Assembly: GCA_903933765.1 (NCBI GenBank)
Contig: CAIZLI010000297.1
Location: 1 to 11,783, forward strand
Length of the DNA: 11,783 nucleotides
Source of the DNA: an uncultured Bacteroidota bacterium
GTDB lineage: Bacteria > Bacteroidota > Bacteroidia > Chitinophagales > Chitinophagaceae
Direction: 5' to 3'
The notes under the pieces were generated by a model, which worked only from the letters and a program-made list of their open reading frames with translations, made no database searches and was not told the DNA's origin. A program made the position numbers and the translations under genes. This document shows positions 6,183-11,783 of the stretch, one piece after another (positions within the stretch are counted from its first letter, which is position 1; each line of letters starts with the position of its first letter).

Positions 6183-7034
6183 TTACTTCTGGTAGCTATA
6201 AAATCCTTCACCAGTTTTGATGCCTAATTTACCTTCCTCTACCATCTTAGTTAATAATGCAGCAGGTTTGTATTTGCTATTTTGAAAACCAGCCTCCATG
6301 ATTTCTAAAATATTTTTACAAACATCAAGGCCAATATAATCTGCTAATTGCAATGGTCCCATTGGATGTGCCATGCCTAATTTCATAATCTGATCTATCG
6401 TAGCTGCATCACTGATACCCTCTTCAAAAGCCAATATAGCTTCATTGATCATTGGCATTAAAATTCTATTCGCAATAAATCCTGGCGCATCTTTAACAAC
6501 ACAAGGAATTTTTCCAATGGTTGTTGTCAATGCAACAATCGAATCTGTCACTTCTGAACTCGTTGCTTTGCCATTGATAATTTCTACCAATTTCATCACC
6601 GGTACTGGATTCATAAAATGCATCCCAATTACATTTGCCGGCTTTTGAGTTGCTTCCGCTAATTGAGTGATTGAAATAGAAGAAGTATTACTTGCTAAAA
6701 TACAAGTAGGACTTGTGTATTGGTCCATCTCTGCAAAAATTGCATTTTTGATCTTACTATTTTCTGTTGCTGCTTCAATGACTAAGTCACGGTCATGTAC
6801 GCCTTCTTTAAGATTAGTGAAACAAATTATTTTTGCAAGTATCGTTTCTTTGTCTGCTGCTTGAATGATTGATTTTGCAACTTGACGGTCTAAATTTTTT
6901 GCAATTGTTTGTAATGCTCTGTCAAGTGCAGCAGACTGTGTATCTATTAAATTAACATCAAAGCCATTTTGCGCAAATACATGTGCAATGCCGTTTCCCA
7001 TTGTCCCTGCTCCAATCACTGCAATCTTTTTCAT
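6183..7034 (-). CDS. hbd: 3-hydroxybutyryl-CoA (3-hydroxyacyl-CoA) dehydrogenase
   Basis: Oxidises (S)-3-hydroxyacyl-CoA to 3-ketoacyl-CoA with NAD(P), or runs in reverse; used in beta-oxidation, butyrate-type or aromatic-degradation pathways. At 283 residues it is the standalone short-chain form rather than the FadB multifunctional form. The Rossmann domain starts VIGAGTMGNGIAHVFAQ (6-22), with Asp31 at the end of the second strand, which suggests NAD preference. ASNTSSISI (114-122), GMHFMNPVPVMKLVEII (137-153, catalytic His139 and Glu151), DAPGFIANRI (182-191) and HPMGPLQLADYIGLD (223-237) are all family signatures. Its ATG follows the TAG of the upstream gene with no gap, so it should be translated from that gene's transcript. 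No thiolase, crotonase or acyl-CoA dehydrogenase is nearby, so the pathway cannot be named from context. Confidence 0.94.
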   Translation of the reverse strand: MKKIAVIGAGTMGNGIAHVFAQNGFDVNLIDTQSAALDRALQTIAKNLDRQVAKSIIQAADKETILAKIICFTNLKEGVHDRDLVIEAATENSKIKNAIFAEMDQYTSPTCILASNTSSISITQLAEATQKPANVIGMHFMNPVPVMKLVEIINGKATSSEVTDSIVALTTTIGKIPCVVKDAPGFIANRILMPMINEAILAFEEGISDAATIDQIMKLGMAHPMGPLQLADYIGLDVCKNILEIMEAGFQNSKYKPAALLTKMVEEGKLGIKTGEGFYSYQK

Positions 7035-7685
7035 CTATTTATTTTTTGATTTGTAATCGCCACGTTTCCATGAATTAATGAAACTTCTCCATGCGCTTGG
7101 ATTTAATATATTCATTGGAGGCAATTGCCCAGAATAATAATACCTTGAAGCTTGGTTTTGTAGTGCCGCACCCACTGCTTCTTTACCATCTCTTGGTAAG
7201 CTGGATAAAATGATTCTTTTTTGGGAAGGGCTTGTATTTTTTCTTGCAGTTTCATACATATCGTCATCAACTTTAGAGTTGACAAAGTCTCTTTCAAACT
7301 GCGCACGAGTAGGTCTTGGTTTTAAAATTGTTGCGGGTAAAAAATTGGTATCGTTGACCATTAATTGAATCACACTATATTCATTGCCTACTAAATTTGC
7401 AGGAATGACGATATTTCTATTTTTAAAGCCAACACAACTGAAAGTGATGGTTTCTCCTTTATTCACTGCGATCGAAAAAACACCATCGTTATTGGTGATG
7501 GTACCTCTACCTTTTTTATTCACTACAATGCTCGCTAAAGGAATCGCCTTTAAACTATCTGCAGTCATCACCACACCATAAAGTTGGACAACAGAGTCTC
7601 TATAAATATCCACTGTCTGTGCATTTAACTGTAATGACATCAGTGAAAAAAGGATCAATATAGGCAGGATCAGTTTCTTTTTCAT
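7035..7685 (-). CDS. Secreted CarboxypepD_reg-like domain protein
   Basis: A 216-residue exported protein with a clear signal peptide (MKKKLILPILILFSLMSLQL, then NAQ, cleavage probably after residue 21 or 23). Residues about 35-112 form a carboxypeptidase-regulatory-like beta-sandwich: LYGVVMTADSLKAIPLASIVV, KGRGTITNNDGVFSIAV and TITFSCVGFKNR match the pattern of this domain. The domain also occurs at the N-terminus of SusC/TonB-dependent receptors of this phylum. Here no receptor plug or barrel follows; instead there is a charged tail (about 120-216) with conserved-looking text such as ILSSLPRDGKEAVGAALQNQ. The product is probably periplasmic or outer-membrane-associated. Its function is unknown. 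It is the first gene of a two-gene unit with the dehydrogenase. Confidence 0.85.
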   Translation of the reverse strand: MKKKLILPILILFSLMSLQLNAQTVDIYRDSVVQLYGVVMTADSLKAIPLASIVVNKKGRGTITNNDGVFSIAVNKGETITFSCVGFKNRNIVIPANLVGNEYSVIQLMVNDTNFLPATILKPRPTRAQFERDFVNSKVDDDMYETARKNTSPSQKRIILSSLPRDGKEAVGAALQNQASRYYYSGQLPPMNILNPSAWRSFINSWKRGDYKSKNK

Positions 7686-7692
7686 GTAGCTG

Positions 7693-7700
7693 CAAATTTA
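7693..7700 (-). promoter_or_regulatory. -7 box of the CarboxypepD_reg-like/hbd unit
   Basis: The minus strand reads TAAATTTG, exact TAnnTTTG, with seven bases before the ATG at 7685. The predicted leader is about three bases. No clear -33 TTG. Confidence 0.5.
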
Positions 7701-7776
7701 CGCCTCAATGTTCAGAAATCGAGTACTTTTTTTGTTTCGAAATGGGTAGTTTTTTTAAAATAGACCCTATTTTAAG

Positions 7777-7788
7777 CCTTTTAAAAGG
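7777..7788. repeat. 12-base perfect palindrome between divergent genes
   Basis: CCTTTTAAAAGG reads the same on both strands and lies in the 166-base gap between the secreted protein gene and mrp, about 22 bases upstream of the mrp -7 box. Flanking ATTTT/AAAAT arms extend the symmetry loosely. It could be an operator for a dimeric regulator, but the AT-rich setting makes chance plausible. The rest of this gap holds only the two promoters. Confidence 0.35.
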
Positions 7789-7810
7789 GCAAAATAAGCG
7801 CTATGAACGT

Positions 7811-7818
7811 TAACTTTG
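7811..7818 (+). promoter_or_regulatory. -7 box of the mrp-cmk operon
   Basis: TAACTTTG is an exact TAnnTTTG match, 33 bases before the ATG at 7852, giving a predicted leader of about 29 bases. No TTG lies near -33. Confidence 0.55.
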
Positions 7819-7851
7819 CCGGGATTAAATATTTTAACAAAAACTTTCATA

Positions 7852-8946
7852 ATGACAACGGAGGAAATACTAAAAGCATTGAGTAATGTGCAAGAGCCAG
7901 ACCTAGGAAAAGACTTAGTGACATTGAATATGATTCAGGATGTAAAAATTGATGGTGATGCTGTTAGCTTTACAATTGTTTTGACCACGCCTGCTTGCCC
8001 AATGAAAGATTTGATGAAGAACGCTTCTGAAAATGCCATTAAATTATTAGTGAATTCAAAAGCAAAGGTACAAGTCAATTTCACTTCCAATACGACCTCT
8101 TTGAGAAAAGACGAAAAGACTGTTTTGTCTAAAGTAAAAAATATTATTGCCGTAGTGAGTGGGAAAGGTGGTGTAGGTAAAAGTACGGTTGCTGCTAACC
8201 TTGCTTTGGCATTGTCCGAAGGTGGTGCAAAAGTAGGCTTGATGGATGCAGATATTTATGGGCCTAGTGTGCCTATCATGTTTGGTGTAAGAGGACAAAG
8301 ACCTTTGATGAAAGACGAAGGAGGAAAAGGGGTGATCATACCTTTAGATCAATACGGTATTAAAATCATGAGTATTGGGTTATTGGTGGATGAAAAAGAT
8401 GCGGTGGTTTGGAGAGGTCCAATGGCAAGCAGTGCTATTCGACAATTCATTACCGATGTAGATTGGGGTGAACTTGACTATCTAGTGATTGATATGCCAC
8501 CAGGTACAGGAGATATACATTTGACCATTATGCAAACCGTGCCAGTAACTGGTGTGGTGATAGTAACGACACCGCAACAAGTGGCTTTAGCGGATGCAAA
8601 AAAAGCAATCGCGATGTTTGGACAAGCAAATGTGAATGTACCCATTATTGGATTAGTAGAGAACATGGCTTATTTTACACCAGCAGAATTGCCTGACAAT
8701 AAATATTATTTATTTGGAAAAGAAGGAGGCCTTAAATTGGCTTCGGAATATGACTTGTCCTTTTTGGGTCAAATCCCATTGGTACAAAGTATTAGAGAAG
8801 GTGGAGACGAAGGAGTACCTGCAATGGTTGGAAAAGATGCAGTATCAAAAGAGGCATTCAGGACTTTTGTAGGTAATGCAGTAAGACAAATCGCCATTCG
8901 AAATGCAAATTTACCTAAAACAGCAACTATCACAGTAGCACCATAA
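7852..8946 (+). CDS. apbC: Mrp/ApbC (NBP35-type) Fe-S cluster carrier ATPase
   Basis: P-loop ATPase thought to hold and transfer Fe-S clusters in the cytoplasm. The ATG at 7852 gives 364 residues starting MTTEEILKALSNVQEPDL, the normal family start; a TTG at 7816 in frame overlaps the promoter box and is rejected. An N-terminal MIP18/DUF59 domain (1-80) carries TTPACPMKD with Cys49. The ATPase domain has the deviant Walker A GKGGVGKS (104-111), MDADIYGPSVP (131-141), LVIDMPPGTGD (211-221) and TTPQQVALADAKKA (239-252). The CxxC that binds the cluster in E. coli ApbC normally follows the ENM(S/A)YF segment. Here ENMAYF (270-275) is followed by TPAELPDNKYYLFGKEGG with no cysteine. Cys49 is the only cysteine of the protein. 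My recollection is that this form is common in Bacteroidota. cmk overlaps its stop by one base (TAATG). Confidence 0.93.
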   Translation: MTTEEILKALSNVQEPDLGKDLVTLNMIQDVKIDGDAVSFTIVLTTPACPMKDLMKNASENAIKLLVNSKAKVQVNFTSNTTSLRKDEKTVLSKVKNIIAVVSGKGGVGKSTVAANLALALSEGGAKVGLMDADIYGPSVPIMFGVRGQRPLMKDEGGKGVIIPLDQYGIKIMSIGLLVDEKDAVVWRGPMASSAIRQFITDVDWGELDYLVIDMPPGTGDIHLTIMQTVPVTGVVIVTTPQQVALADAKKAIAMFGQANVNVPIIGLVENMAYFTPAELPDNKYYLFGKEGGLKLASEYDLSFLGQIPLVQSIREGGDEGVPAMVGKDAVSKEAFRTFVGNAVRQIAIRNANLPKTATITVAP

Positions 8947-9641
8947 TGGAAAAGAAAATTATTATAGCGATAGACGGCTTTTCATCCTGTGGAAAGAGTA
9001 CCCTTGCCAAAGCAATGGCCAAGGCATTGGAATATGTGTTTGTTGATACGGGTGCCATGTACCGAGCTATCGCCTTATATTTTCTAAGAAATAATATACC
9101 ATTCAATGATACAGCCTGTATTGAAGCTGCATTGCATGCAATTGAATTAAGATTTAAATACAATAGTGCAAGTCAAAAAAGCGATATGTATTTAAATGGT
9201 GAAAATGTAGAACAAGAAATTCGCGAAATGCAAGTGAGTCAAAAAGTGAGTGAAGTGGCGTCTATCGCAGCAGTGAGAGATTTTGCAGTGGCACAACAAC
9301 AAGCGATGGGCGTGGACAAAGGGATTGTGATGGATGGGAGAGATATCGGCACGGTGGTTTTCCCAAATGCTGAATTAAAATTATTTGTCACGGCAGATCC
9401 TACCATACGATTAGAGCGCAGGTACCAAGAATTGCTCCAAACCAATCCTGCTATTCTTAAAGAAGAAGTGGCTGCCAATTTACAACAAAGAGATTTAATG
9501 GATAGTACTAGGGAGCATAGTCCTCTAAAACAAGCATCAGATGCTTTGGTACTAGACAATACAAATTTAGATAGAGCGCAGCAATTCGAACTAGCCATGC
9601 AATGGGCCATGGAGAAGATAAAGTCAATTCCTAATGAATAA
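8946..9641 (+). CDS. cmk: Cytidylate kinase
   Basis: Phosphorylates CMP and dCMP to the diphosphates using ATP, in the cytoplasm. 231 residues, the usual length for bacterial Cmk. The P-loop is GFSSCGKST (11-19). DTGAMYRAIALYF (34-46) and VMDGRDIGTVVFP (128-140) form the nucleotide-binding site, and an NMP-binding insert lies about 60-120. The lid region has RYQELL and QRDLMDSTREHSPL (181-194), with Arg and Asp residues typical of CMP kinases. The start codon overlaps the stop of mrp as TAATG, so translation is probably coupled. The pairing of mrp with cmk has no clear biochemical logic; shared growth-linked expression is a guess. Convergent with ispH, three bases between stops. Confidence 0.95.
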   Translation: MEKKIIIAIDGFSSCGKSTLAKAMAKALEYVFVDTGAMYRAIALYFLRNNIPFNDTACIEAALHAIELRFKYNSASQKSDMYLNGENVEQEIREMQVSQKVSEVASIAAVRDFAVAQQQAMGVDKGIVMDGRDIGTVVFPNAELKLFVTADPTIRLERRYQELLQTNPAILKEEVAANLQQRDLMDSTREHSPLKQASDALVLDNTNLDRAQQFELAMQWAMEKIKSIPNE

Positions 9642-9644
9642 GCA

Positions 9645-10868
9645 TTAAGCTGTCCAGCTTTCCTTTACTTTTTCAAATGCATCTTCAAGCTGATAAAAGC
9701 TAAGTATCTTCTTGATAACAGCTTCTACCACTGTATCAGGGCAGCTTGCGCCACTGGTCATTAAAATACGAACAGGATTTACGTCAGGCAAGTAATTGTT
9801 TACTATTTCTGATTGTTTATTTTTCCAATTGGTTTTTTCAATCTGATTGGCGTCTATAATTTTACTTACATCATCAATAAAATATGTGGGTAATTTTCGT
9901 TCACACAATTCAACTAAGTGCGAACTATTGCTGCTATTTTTCCCGCCCATCACAATCGCTAAATCAGCTTCTGTTTCTAATAATCCTATTACTGCAGACT
10001 GATTGTCGTTGGTGGCATAACAAAGTGTATCTCTGGTGTCTGCAAAATGAGCTGCTAAATTTTCTGTTCCAAACTTTTTCAGTATAACTTGTTTTAGATA
10101 ATCCGAAATTGCTTGTGTATCTGTGGCTAATTGAGTCGTTTGATTGACAACACCAATTTTATCTAAATGCATCGTCGGATCAAATCCTACTGAAAAACGA
10201 TTGATAAAAAAATCATAAAAATAAGCGGTAGGTAATTCGCCACTAATAATTTTACCCAACACTTTTGTTTCTTCGATATCGTTTACAATTAAAGTGGGCG
10301 TATGTGCAGATGTGTGAGAAAAAGTAGCCCTTGTTTCTTCATGTTTTGGTTTCCCATGTATGATAATTGAGTAGCCTTTTTGTGCAATTTGTTCACTACG
10401 ATTCCAAACTTTTTCGACAAAGGGACAAGTTGTATCATAGGATTCAATTGCAATCCCCTTGGCTCTTAATTTTTCCTCTAATTCTAGTGTAGTGCCAAAT
10501 GCAGGAATAATGACAATATCGTCTTTTGTCAATTCGGATAAGGGAATCAATTCTTTGCCCAATGTATCTTGTAAAAATTGAACGCCTTTGCTTGTCAAGT
10601 CATTGTTCACTTGAGGATTGTGGATCATCTCACTCAATAGAAAAATCCTTTTGCCCTTGTTTTCCTCAATGGTCCTGTAGGCAATATCAATGGCATTTTC
10701 AACACCATAACAAAATCCAAAATGCCTCGCTAAATAGATTTTAACCTTGCCAAAGTCAAGTTCGGTTGGGGTGAAATCCTTTTTAAGCTTATCGTCCGCT
10801 TTGCGCTTTTGTTTAATGGCAACAATTAAGGGGCTTCTGTAGCCTGAAGGCACTTCAAAATTTTTCAT
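9645..10868 (-). CDS. ispH: 4-hydroxy-3-methylbut-2-enyl diphosphate reductase, long plant/cyanobacterial type
   Basis: Last enzyme of the MEP isoprenoid pathway, reducing HMBPP to IPP and DMAPP with a [4Fe-4S] cluster. Cluster-ligand cysteines are Cys53 (RHFGFCYGVENA), Cys148 (YDTTCPFVEKVW) and Cys283 (DTRDTLCYAT). Substrate-site residues seen include His83 in EMIHNPQVN, His176 and Glu178 in KPKHEETRA, the threonine pair in VVNQTTQLATD, GGKNSSNSSHL (308-318) and SGASCPDT (372-379). At 407 residues it is about 90 longer than E. coli IspH, with an N-terminal extension of about 40 residues and longer loops. The segment equivalent to E. coli SAHG reads PAFG (122-125), giving Phe124 in place of His. 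These are traits of the plant/cyanobacterial subgroup. Start ATG at 10868 follows a promoter box by 21 bases. Confidence 0.95.
   Translation of the reverse strand: MKNFEVPSGYRSPLIVAIKQKRKADDKLKKDFTPTELDFGKVKIYLARHFGFCYGVENAIDIAYRTIEENKGKRIFLLSEMIHNPQVNNDLTSKGVQFLQDTLGKELIPLSELTKDDIVIIPAFGTTLELEEKLRAKGIAIESYDTTCPFVEKVWNRSEQIAQKGYSIIIHGKPKHEETRATFSHTSAHTPTLIVNDIEETKVLGKIISGELPTAYFYDFFINRFSVGFDPTMHLDKIGVVNQTTQLATDTQAISDYLKQVILKKFGTENLAAHFADTRDTLCYATNDNQSAVIGLLETEADLAIVMGGKNSSNSSHLVELCERKLPTYFIDDVSKIIDANQIEKTNWKNKQSEIVNNYLPDVNPVRILMTSGASCPDTVVEAVIKKILSFYQLEDAFEKVKESWTA
9647..9660 (+). terminator. Weak candidate terminator after cmk
   Basis: AAGCT and AGCTT pair around a GTCC loop immediately after the cmk stop. 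A T-rich stretch (TCCTTTACTTTTT) follows, inside the 3' end of ispH. The stem is only 5 bp, so the call is tentative. Confidence 0.3.
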
Positions 10869-10889
10869 CTATTTCGATATTAACGTCTA

Positions 10890-10897
10890 CAAAAGTA
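10890..10897 (-). promoter_or_regulatory. -7 box of the ispH promoter
   Basis: The minus strand reads TACTTTTG, exact TAnnTTTG, leaving a predicted leader of about 17 bases. No -33 TTG at 19-21 bases; the back-to-back ABC-F promoter shares the upstream DNA. Confidence 0.5.
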
Positions 10898-10938
10898 CAA
10901 TCTTCGTTGCTTTTTCCCCTATTTTAATTTAGTGCTTG

Positions 10939-10946
10939 TATCTTTG
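10939..10946 (+). promoter_or_regulatory. -7 box of the ABC-F gene
   Basis: TATCTTTG, exact TAnnTTTG, is followed by CGCC and then ATG at 10951. With the final G near -5 the transcript would begin at the start codon. The nearest upstream TTG (10907-10909) is 29 bases away, longer than usual. Confidence 0.55.
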
Positions 10947-10950
10947 CGCC

Positions 10951-11783
10951 ATGCATTATGTATCTGTAGAAAATTTGACAAAAAGTTATGGCATTATGCC
11001 CTTATTTAAGGGCATCAGCTTTAATATCAACGAGGGTGACAGAATAGCCTTGGTGGCAAGGAATGGTATTGGGAAAAGTACCCTTTTAAGAATCTTGTCA
11101 GGCAAGGAAGTGCCAGATTCGGGTACTGCAAAAGTGCATAAAGACGTCCATTTGGTTTTATTTGAACAGGACCCTCAATTTATAGAAACTGCATCGGTGA
11201 CGCAGAACTTGTTCAATCAAGAACATCCTATTATGAAGGCCATTAGTAATTATGAAATGGCCATGGAGACAGAGGATGAAAATTTGATTACAGATGCGAT
11301 CATGGAAATGGAGGAGAACAATGCTTGGGACTTTGAGTCAAAAGTAAAAACGATTTTAACCCAATTGAATATCCATCATTTAGAGCAGCCCGTTTCAAAA
11401 TTAAGTGGTGGGCAAAGAAAACGTGTATCATTAGCAAAAACATTGATTCAAATTGGATTTGAACCAAAACATGTTTTGTTATTAATGGATGAGCCTACCA
11501 ACCACTTAGATTTAAATATGATCGAATGGTTGGAAAATTATTTAGAGCAAGAAAAAGTAACCTTATTACTTGTATCGCATGATCGTTATTTCTTAGAAGC
11601 GGTGACAGATGAGATTTGGGAATTAGAAAGAGAGAAATTATATAGTTATAAAGGAGATTATGAAAATTATTTAGAGAAGAAAGCCGCCAGGATTGAATCA
11701 GAATTGGCAAGTATTGACAAAGCTAAAAATACCTTTAGAAAAGAATTAGAGTGGATGCGTAAGCAGCCAAAAGCAAGGACAAC
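10951..11783 (+). CDS. uup: ABC-F family ATPase, Uup-like (5' part; runs off the window)
   Basis: The reading frame is open from ATG 10951 to the last base, so only the first 277 codons of an expected 600 or more are present. ABC-F proteins are soluble tandem ATPases that act on ribosomes; Uup is linked to ribosome function and to tolerance of DNA transposon excision. The first ATPase domain is complete: Walker A ARNGIGKST (about 36-44), Q-loop LFEQDPQF, signature LSGGQRKRVSLAKTL, Walker B VLLLMDEPTNHLDL and H-loop LLVSHDRYFLE. After it comes KGDYENYLEKKAARIESE, the start of the ABC-F linker. It continues to FRKELEWMRKQPKARTT, which closely resembles the linker of Uup rather than EttA or the antibiotic-resistance ABC-Fs. 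No membrane segments. The ABC-F family is certain; Uup assignment is good but rests on the linker text. Confidence 0.9.
   Translation, partial: MHYVSVENLTKSYGIMPLFKGISFNINEGDRIALVARNGIGKSTLLRILSGKEVPDSGTAKVHKDVHLVLFEQDPQFIETASVTQNLFNQEHPIMKAISNYEMAMETEDENLITDAIMEMEENNAWDFESKVKTILTQLNIHHLEQPVSKLSGGQRKRVSLAKTLIQIGFEPKHVLLLMDEPTNHLDLNMIEWLENYLEQEKVTLLLVSHDRYFLEAVTDEIWELEREKLYSYKGDYENYLEKKAARIESELASIDKAKNTFRKELEWMRKQPKART

Noticed and set aside
8686..8703. Possible local frameshift in mrp as the cause of the missing CxxC.
   Set aside because: The frame is continuous on both sides with family-like text (ENMAYF before, LFGKEGG after), so the absence is a true substitution and not a sequencing or frame error.
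9239..9610. Cysteine- and serine-rich open frame of 123 codons on the minus strand inside cmk.
   Set aside because: Its composition is what the reverse complement of cmk codons gives, and cmk is intact and conserved across the whole stretch.
1..11783. Search for a novel defence, toxin-antitoxin, retron, CRISPR or biosynthetic system.
   Set aside because: Nearly all coding space is taken by recognisable housekeeping genes, the gaps are short, and no repeat array, nuclease, reverse transcriptase, recombinase or toxin-like small gene pair is visible.

Overview
The window reads as a compact chromosomal segment of a member of the Bacteroidota. A Chitinophagaceae-like or related AT-rich lineage seems most likely from protein style, but this is inference. 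The evidence is that TAnnTTTG promoter boxes, the -7 element of this phylum, sit just upstream of most gene or operon starts. Shine-Dalgarno sequences are essentially absent upstream of genes. Several proteins also have phylum-typical forms: a CarboxypepD_reg-like secreted protein, a Mrp without its CxxC, and an ExbD whose N-terminus leads straight into a LNDILFILLLFF helix. I see no mobile element, CRISPR array, tRNA, rRNA or phage gene, and nothing that looks like a defence or biosynthetic island. Almost every gene is recognisable, and no stretch over 300 bases lacks a gene.

Layout. 58-711 (+): secreted protein with a Lys/Ser-rich linker and a degenerate RlpA-like double-psi beta-barrel. 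717-1643 (-): fmt. 1714-2166 (+): FKBP-type prolyl isomerase, followed by a strong intrinsic terminator. 2251-4593 (+): pepT, exbB and exbD in one direction with short gaps. 4644-5498 (-): prmC. 5567-6181 (+): YigZ/IMPACT protein. 6183-7685 (-): a two-gene unit, a secreted CarboxypepD_reg-like protein followed with no gap by 3-hydroxybutyryl-CoA dehydrogenase. 7852-9641 (+): mrp/apbC and cmk, coupled through a TAATG overlap. 9645-10868 (-): ispH of the long plant/cyanobacterial type. 10951-end (+): the first ATPase half of a Uup-like ABC-F protein, cut by the window edge.

Function. The content is mostly housekeeping: translation (fmt, prmC, ABC-F), nucleotide metabolism (cmk), Fe-S assembly and an Fe-S enzyme (mrp, ispH), peptide breakdown (pepT), folding (FKBP), and proton-motive-force coupling to the envelope (exbBD). 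Genes alternate strand often, which gives four back-to-back promoter regions and four tail-to-tail pairs, three of them with gaps of 1 to 5 bases.

Most worth a second look are: (i) promoter boxes so close to start codons that several mRNAs should be leaderless; (ii) a Mrp with a single cysteine in the whole protein; (iii) an IspH with Phe where the E. coli-type enzyme has an active-site His; and (iv) the degenerate barrel protein at the left edge. I did not find a convincing undescribed multi-gene system.
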